Positions 6,159-9,652 of a stretch of DNA of 9,652 nucleotides are shown here, in pieces. The notes beneath the pieces are model-generated. The model did not search any database. It was not told where the DNA came from and worked only from the letters and a program-made list of their open reading frames with translations. Position numbers and translations under genes: made by a program. Origin of the DNA: Pseudomonadota bacterium. Lineage in GTDB: Bacteria; Pseudomonadota; Gammaproteobacteria; Burkholderiales; SHXO01. The stretch covers positions 1 to 9,652 of the forward strand of contig JAEZCG010000244.1 in the NCBI GenBank assembly GCA_023430065.1. The letters run 5' to 3'. The stretch's first letter is position 1, and each line of letters opens with the position of its first letter.

Positions 6159-7522
6159 GGGGTGCGTGCGCGCACCCGCATGCGCATGCCGAAGCGCGGG
6201 CGCATCGTCGTCGCGGCCATCGCCTCCACCCGCTGCCCGGGCGCAAGATCGAGCAGGTAGCGTTGCGCCACCTGCGCGAGGATGAGCTTGCCCTCGACCA
6301 TCGCGAGCGTGCCGCCGATGCAGTTGCGGTGCCCGACGGCGAACGGGATGTAGGCCAGGCTGTAGCGTTCGGCGCACGCCTCGGGTGTGAAGCGTTCCGG
6401 GTCGAAGCGCTCCGGCTCCGGCCAGTATGCAGGCAGGCGGTGCGTCGCGTACAAGGAAACCACCGCGGTGCTCCCCTTGCGCAGCTGGAAACCGCCGATG
6501 GGACAATCCTCGCTCGCAACGCGCGACAGCGAGTGGATGGGCGAGTAGATGCGCAGCGATTCCTGCAGTACCCGCTCGACATAGTCGAGGCGCTCGAGTT
6601 CCTCCCCCGTCGGGATGCGCCCGCCCAGCTGCTCGTCCACCTCGCGCAGCAGGCGCTCGCGCAGGTGCGGATGGGCGCTCAGCAGGTAGTGGGTCCAGCA
6701 CATGGAAGCGGCAGAGGTCTCGTAACCGGCAAAGAACAGCGTCACGATCTGATCGCGCAGCTCCTTGTCGTTGAAGGGCTGCCCTTCCTTTGCGGACGCG
6801 GCCATCAACATGCCGAGGATGCCGCCCTCGTCGTCGTCGGCCTTGCGCTGCCGGTCGATGAAGTGCTGTACCAGGCGGTCGAGTTCCCCGCATGCCGCTT
6901 CCAGCTGCTGCGCGCGCGCCGGCGACGGTTTGCGCAAGCCGGACAGGATGCCGCGCGGCGGAACCGGCCAGCTGTTCTTGATCGACTCGGTGATGCCGAA
7001 CATCTCCTCGGCGTGTGCCTCGAAGCGCGGGCCGACGATGAGCACGCCCGCGAGCAGCTGCGTGAGCCGGAGGAATTCGAGCTCGGCATCGATCGCCGTG
7101 CCGTCCTGCGCGTGGCGCTGCCACCCGTCGAGGAAGCGCGTCACGTAGCCGCTCATCCATCCGACCTGGCGCCGCAGTTCGCTCGGCTTGAACGCAGGCT
7201 GCGTGAGCAGGCGCTGGCGCCGCCAGCCATCGCCTTCGCTGAGCAGCAAACCCTGACCGAGCAGCCGCTGCATCGCCGGATAGCGCGTGTTCTTCATGAA
7301 GCGGGCGCGGTGGTCGAGAAGGAGTTCCTTGATCAGGCGTGGCTCGGACACCAGGAACAGGCTGCGTCCGGCCTGCAGCGGAACGCGCGCGATGCCGCCG
7401 AAGCGGAGCGCGACGCGGCGGAAGAACTCCATGGGATTGCGGCGCAGCGGGGCGATGCAGCCGAAATAGGGCAGACCGCGCGCAGCGGGGGGGGCGGCAG
7501 TCGGTTTGTCGAGTTGGCTCAT
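6143..7522 (-). CDS. Cytochrome P450 monooxygenase
   Basis: Soluble bacterial P450, 459 residues, a full-length enzyme with no N-terminal membrane helix. It would use heme and electrons from a separate redox partner to insert one oxygen atom into an organic substrate, which cannot be named from sequence alone. Motifs in order: helix C W100-R-R-Q-R104 (heme propionate contact), I-helix A265-G-Y-E-T269-S (oxygen activation), E321-S-L-R324 (ExxR), P375-E-R-F378, and the heme loop F394-A-V-G-H-R-N-C401-I-G with Cys401 as the iron ligand. All are intact. ATG at 7522 is the start; no Shine-Dalgarno is seen, and TATGAT about 27 bases upstream suggests a short leader. Codons 10-12 contain a run of eight C. 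No ferredoxin or reductase gene is nearby. The gene is divergent from an aldehyde dehydrogenase gene, which could act on its product (inference), and its stop lies inside the OtsA coding end. Confidence 0.95.
   Translation of the reverse strand: MSQLDKPTAAPPAARGLPYFGCIAPLRRNPMEFFRRVALRFGGIARVPLQAGRSLFLVSEPRLIKELLLDHRARFMKNTRYPAMQRLLGQGLLLSEGDGWRRQRLLTQPAFKPSELRRQVGWMSGYVTRFLDGWQRHAQDGTAIDAELEFLRLTQLLAGVLIVGPRFEAHAEEMFGITESIKNSWPVPPRGILSGLRKPSPARAQQLEAACGELDRLVQHFIDRQRKADDDEGGILGMLMAASAKEGQPFNDKELRDQIVTLFFAGYETSAASMCWTHYLLSAHPHLRERLLREVDEQLGGRIPTGEELERLDYVERVLQESLRIYSPIHSLSRVASEDCPIGGFQLRKGSTAVVSLYATHRLPAYWPEPERFDPERFTPEACAERYSLAYIPFAVGHRNCIGGTLAMVEGKLILAQVAQRYLLDLAPGQRVEAMAATTMRPRFGMRMRVRARTPQNGR
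7487..7494. repeat. Eight-base G/C homopolymer in P450 codons 10-12
   Basis: Eight consecutive G on the plus strand read as C on the P450 coding strand, encoding part of A10-P11-P12. As sequenced the frame is intact. Gain or loss of one base would truncate the enzyme near its start, so this is a possible slippage site or a place where a sequencing error would break the gene. Confidence 0.9.
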
Positions 7523-7548
7523 GGGATGTGGGGGCGAAGGGCCCCGGC

Positions 7549-7554
7549 ATCATA
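7549..7554 (-). promoter_or_regulatory. Putative -10 element of the P450 gene
   Basis: TATGAT on the minus strand matches five of six -10 consensus bases. Transcription from near 7542 would give a leader of about 20 bases before the ATG at 7522. No convincing -35 is seen at the right spacing. Confidence 0.38.
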
Positions 7555-7602
7555 CGCGCACGCGCACACTCTCACGCGATGCGGCGGAGCGTCTCGCGGC
7601 GG

Positions 7603-7608
7603 TAGAAT
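7603..7608 (+). promoter_or_regulatory. Putative -10 element of the aldehyde dehydrogenase gene
   Basis: TAGAAT followed by CGAGGCTTTC, agreeing at 13 of 16 bases with the element before the DUF1015 gene. Transcription near 7615 would give a leader of about 50 bases. No clear -35 is seen. It lies about 50 bases from the oppositely directed P450 -10 element, so a regulator bound between them could affect both genes. Confidence 0.5.
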
Positions 7609-7656
7609 CGAGGCTTTCACGCCATCGACGTGAACGCCCCGGCGCCACGCGATCAC

Positions 7657-7662
7657 AGGAGA
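7657..7662 (+). promoter_or_regulatory. Ribosome binding site deciding the dehydrogenase start
   Basis: AGGAGA ends three bases before the ATG at 7666 and its GGAG core is four bases from it. It favours this ATG over the in-frame GTG at 7630, which has no Shine-Dalgarno and would add 12 residues. Confidence 0.7.
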
Positions 7663-7665
7663 ACC

Positions 7666-9147
7666 ATGAGCGTCACTGCCATCCGGCCCGCGGGCGAATC
7701 CGCCATCGCCGCGTACGAGAACTTCATCGGCGGCCGATGGTCGCCTGCGCGCGACGGGCGCACCCTCGACATGGTGTCGCCCAGCGACGGCATGGCCTTC
7801 GCACGGATCGCGCGCAGCGGCACTGCCGAGGTCGATGCGGCGGTCCGCGCCGCGCGTCACGCCTTCGAGGAAGGACCGTGGGGACGCATGACCGCGGTCG
7901 AGCGCGGCCGCCTCATGGTGAAGCTGGGTCAGAAGATCCTCGACAACTTCGAGGAACTCGCGCTGCTCGAGGCGTGCGACACCGGCAAGCCGATGAAGCA
8001 GGCGCGCGCCGACATCGCCGCCACGGCCCGCTACTTCGAGTTCTACGGGACCGCGGGCGACAAGTTCCATGGCGATGTGATTCCCTTCCTGGATGGCTAC
8101 ATGGTCACGGTGCTGCGCGAGCCCAAAGGCGTCACCGGACACATCATCGCGTGGAACTACCCGGCGCAGATGATCGGCCGCACGCTCGGCGCCGCGCTCG
8201 CCATGGGGAATGCCGCAGTCATCAAGCCGGCCGAGGAGGCCTGCCTGACGCCGCTGCGCATCGTCCAGCTGGCGCAGGAGGTCGGCTTCCCGGATGGGGC
8301 GATCAACATCGTGACTGGCATCGGCGAGGAGGCCGGCGCCGCCTTGTCGGCGCATCCCGGAATCGACTTCCTGTCGTTCACCGGCTCGCCGGAGGTCGGT
8401 GCACTGGTGCAGGGCGCTGCCGCGCGCAACCACATCGGCTGCACCCTGGAACTGGGCGGGAAGTCGCCGCAGCTGGTGTTCGACGACGCCGACCTGGACG
8501 CCGTGATTCCCGTCGCGGTCAACGCCATCGTGCAGAACGGCGGACAGACCTGCTCGGCGGGCAGCCGCCTGCTCGTGCAGCGATCGATCTACGACAGCTT
8601 CGTCCCGCGCCTGGCCGAGCGATTCGCACAGCTGCGCGCAGGCAGCCACGAGATGGACCTGGACTGCGGCGCGCTCATTTCGGCCAATCAGAAGAAGCGG
8701 GTGCAGGGATTCGTGGATCGTGCACGCGGCGCGGGCGTGCCGGTGCTGGCCGAGGGGCGCGTCGCCGACGGCGTGCCTGCCGGCGGCTATTACCTGGCGC
8801 CGGTGCTGTTCGGGCCGGTGCCGCGCGAGAACCAACTGGCCTGCGACGAGGTCTTCGGTCCCGTGCTTTCGATCATTCCCTTCGAGGACGAAGCCGATGC
8901 CGTGCGCCTGGCCAACGGGACGGACTATGGGCTGGTGGCGGGTATCTGGACCCGGGAGGGCGCGCGCCAGATGCGCGTGGCGAAGAAGCTGCGTTGCGGG
9001 CAGGTGTTCGTGAACGGCTATGGCGCCGGCGGCGGCATCGAGTTGCCGTTCGGCGGCGTGAAGAAGAGCGGCCACGGGCGCGAGAAGGGATTCGAGGCGT
9101 TGCGCGAGTTCTCGCACACCAAGACGGTCGTGTTCCGGCACGGCTGA
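7666..9147 (+). CDS. NAD(P)-dependent aldehyde dehydrogenase
   Basis: Cytosolic enzyme oxidising an aldehyde to its carboxylic acid with NAD(P)+. It has 493 residues, the normal length for the superfamily. Catalytic residues are all present: N164 in W-N-Y-P (oxyanion), K187-P-A-E (cofactor), S-F-T-G-S at 237-241 (cofactor turn), general base E262-L-G-G-K, nucleophile C296 in G-G-Q-T-C-S, and E395-V-F-G-P (ribose contact). The substrate cannot be set from motifs: betaine aldehyde, amino-aldehyde and aromatic aldehyde dehydrogenases share this pattern. It starts at ATG 7666, supported by AGGAGA. It is transcribed away from the P450 gene, which makes oxidation of a P450-derived aldehyde possible but unproven. 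A hairpin follows its stop, before the lipoprotein gene 80 bases downstream. Confidence 0.95.
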   Translation: MSVTAIRPAGESAIAAYENFIGGRWSPARDGRTLDMVSPSDGMAFARIARSGTAEVDAAVRAARHAFEEGPWGRMTAVERGRLMVKLGQKILDNFEELALLEACDTGKPMKQARADIAATARYFEFYGTAGDKFHGDVIPFLDGYMVTVLREPKGVTGHIIAWNYPAQMIGRTLGAALAMGNAAVIKPAEEACLTPLRIVQLAQEVGFPDGAINIVTGIGEEAGAALSAHPGIDFLSFTGSPEVGALVQGAAARNHIGCTLELGGKSPQLVFDDADLDAVIPVAVNAIVQNGGQTCSAGSRLLVQRSIYDSFVPRLAERFAQLRAGSHEMDLDCGALISANQKKRVQGFVDRARGAGVPVLAEGRVADGVPAGGYYLAPVLFGPVPRENQLACDEVFGPVLSIIPFEDEADAVRLANGTDYGLVAGIWTREGARQMRVAKKLRCGQVFVNGYGAGGGIELPFGGVKKSGHGREKGFEALREFSHTKTVVFRHG

Positions 9148-9168
9148 GGATGTGCAGTCGGCGGGGGA

Positions 9169-9186
9169 GTGCCGCATCGGCGGCGC
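9169..9186 (+). terminator. GC-rich stem-loop after the dehydrogenase gene
   Basis: GTGCCGC-ATCG-GCGGCGC folds into a seven-base stem (one G-U pair) with a four-base loop, 21 bases after the stop codon. No T-tract follows, so it may be an attenuating structure rather than a full intrinsic terminator. Confidence 0.3.
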
Positions 9187-9217
9187 GCGCCCGTGAGAGG
9201 TCTGTTCGACAAACCAC

Positions 9218-9222
9218 GGAGG
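9218..9222 (+). promoter_or_regulatory. Strong Shine-Dalgarno of the lipoprotein gene
   Basis: GGAGG followed by five A residues, directly before the ATG at 9228. It is the best ribosome binding site in the window and suggests high translation. It fixes the start at 9228 rather than the in-frame ATG at codon 5. Confidence 0.8.
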
Positions 9223-9227
9223 AAAAA

Positions 9228-9599
9228 ATGGCTCACAAGATGCGTTCGCTCGTCGGCGCGATTGCCGCCGCTGCCCTGGTGGCGGGGTGTGCGTCCAACA
9301 TGAAGGTCGGAAACAACTTCGACTACAACAGCTTCGCCGCTCGCGTGAAGCCGGGGCAGAGCACGGGCAAGGAGGTGGCGCAGTGGATCGGTCAGCCGTA
9401 CGGCCGCGGCGTGGAAGTCATGCCGGACGGATCCACGCTGAACGTGTGGACCTATTACTACGGCGCAGGCCAGATCCCGAGCGGGGCCAACACCACGTTC
9501 AAGATGCTGCAGGTCAAGCTCGACCAGGAAGACCGGGTCCAGGGCTATGTCTGGAGCGGAGACCTGTCGGGCGCCACGGTCGAGATCAAGTCGCAGTAG
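9228..9599 (+). CDS. Small BamE/SmpA-like outer-membrane lipoprotein
   Basis: A 123-residue predicted lipoprotein. The signal peptide has K4-M-R6, a hydrophobic core of about residues 8-19, and a lipobox L17-V-A-G-C21, with Cys21 as the lipidated residue. The residue after it is Ala, not Asp, which favours sorting to the outer membrane. The mature part resembles the BamE (SmpA/OmlA) fold: V-K-P-G-Q-S-T-G-K-E-V, then W-I-G-Q-P, P-D-G-S-T, V-W-T-Y-Y-Y and a C-terminal V-K-L-D strand. BamE supports outer-membrane protein assembly, but many paralogues share the fold and this one lacks bamE's usual neighbours, so its exact role is unknown. No promoter was found in the 80 bases upstream, so partial read-through from the dehydrogenase gene is possible. 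Confidence 0.85.
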   Translation: MAHKMRSLVGAIAAAALVAGCASNMKVGNNFDYNSFAARVKPGQSTGKEVAQWIGQPYGRGVEVMPDGSTLNVWTYYYGAGQIPSGANTTFKMLQVKLDQEDRVQGYVWSGDLSGATVEIKSQ

Positions 9600-9619
9600 T
9601 CCATTGGTGGTGCAGCGGT

Positions 9620-9652
9620 CCCCCCCCCGCCCCCGACCCCCCCAATAAAAAA
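9620..9652. repeat. C-run and A-run at the window end, probable contig-end artefact
   Basis: Runs of nine, five and seven C separated by G or GA, then AAT and six A. Nothing else in the window has this composition. It looks like unreliable sequence at the end of an assembled contig; a biological terminator is unlikely because no stem precedes the A-run. Confidence 0.6.

Noticed and set aside
5568..7553. Long minus-strand open frame of 661 codons across OtsA and P450
   Set aside because: It has an Arg/Pro/Ala-rich, motif-free translation, is a different frame of the real P450 gene and antisense to OtsA.
4994..7633. 879-codon plus-strand open frame running through OtsA and antisense to P450
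   Set aside because: It is out of frame with OtsA, has no recognisable domain, and is explained by high GC content.
7519..9177. Minus-strand open frame of 552 codons opposite the aldehyde dehydrogenase gene
   Set aside because: The plus-strand gene has every catalytic motif; the antisense translation has none and is a composition effect.
1..9652. Defence island, phage, transposon, CRISPR or secondary-metabolite cluster
   Set aside because: No integrase, transposase, repeat array, toxin-antitoxin pair, biosynthetic core enzyme or inverted terminal repeat was seen; the gene content is metabolic and conserved-hypothetical.

Overview
The window is GC-rich chromosomal DNA (G+C clearly above 60% by eye) with dense, bacterial-style gene packing. 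Protein character, codon use and promoter style suggest a betaproteobacterium, probably Burkholderiales-like; this is an impression from memory of the families, not a search result. The window opens inside a gene. It closes in a C-run/A-run that looks like the ragged end of an assembled contig. I see no RNA gene, mobile element, CRISPR array, phage gene or toxin-antitoxin pair, and no gene-free stretch over 200 bases except promoter regions that are described.

Left part (1-3765): a membrane-bound diguanylate cyclase runs leftward off the window edge. Diverging from it is a rightward set of three uncharacterised conserved genes: a DUF1015 protein, an 83-residue three-helix membrane protein, and a DUF72 (YecE-like) TIM-barrel protein. 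The last two overlap by four bases, so the set is probably an operon. It ends against a convergent leftward gene (3766-4440) for a membrane-anchored DUF2726 protein. A small hairpin sits between the two stop codons.

Middle (4441-7522): a 194-base divergent region separates the DUF2726 gene from a rightward GT20 glycosyltransferase, most likely trehalose-6-phosphate synthase (OtsA), with all expected catalytic residues present. No phosphatase partner (OtsB) is in the window. OtsA converges on, and overlaps by 16 bases, a leftward soluble cytochrome P450 with intact heme, ExxR and I-helix motifs.

Right part (7523-9652): the P450 gene diverges from an NAD(P)-dependent aldehyde dehydrogenase gene across a 143-base region carrying a -10-like hexamer for each direction. 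The dehydrogenase is followed by a small BamE-like outer-membrane lipoprotein with a strong ribosome binding site.

The genes look like ordinary core or accessory metabolism (c-di-GMP signalling, trehalose synthesis, oxidative metabolism, envelope maintenance). I found no convincing new multi-gene system. The points most worth a second look are an octamer, TAGAATCG, found in three intergenic regions and each time pointing toward a gene; the uncharacterised DUF1015/membrane-protein/DUF72 operon; a DUF2726 protein that seems to have lost its nuclease acidic residue; and the P450/aldehyde dehydrogenase divergent pair.
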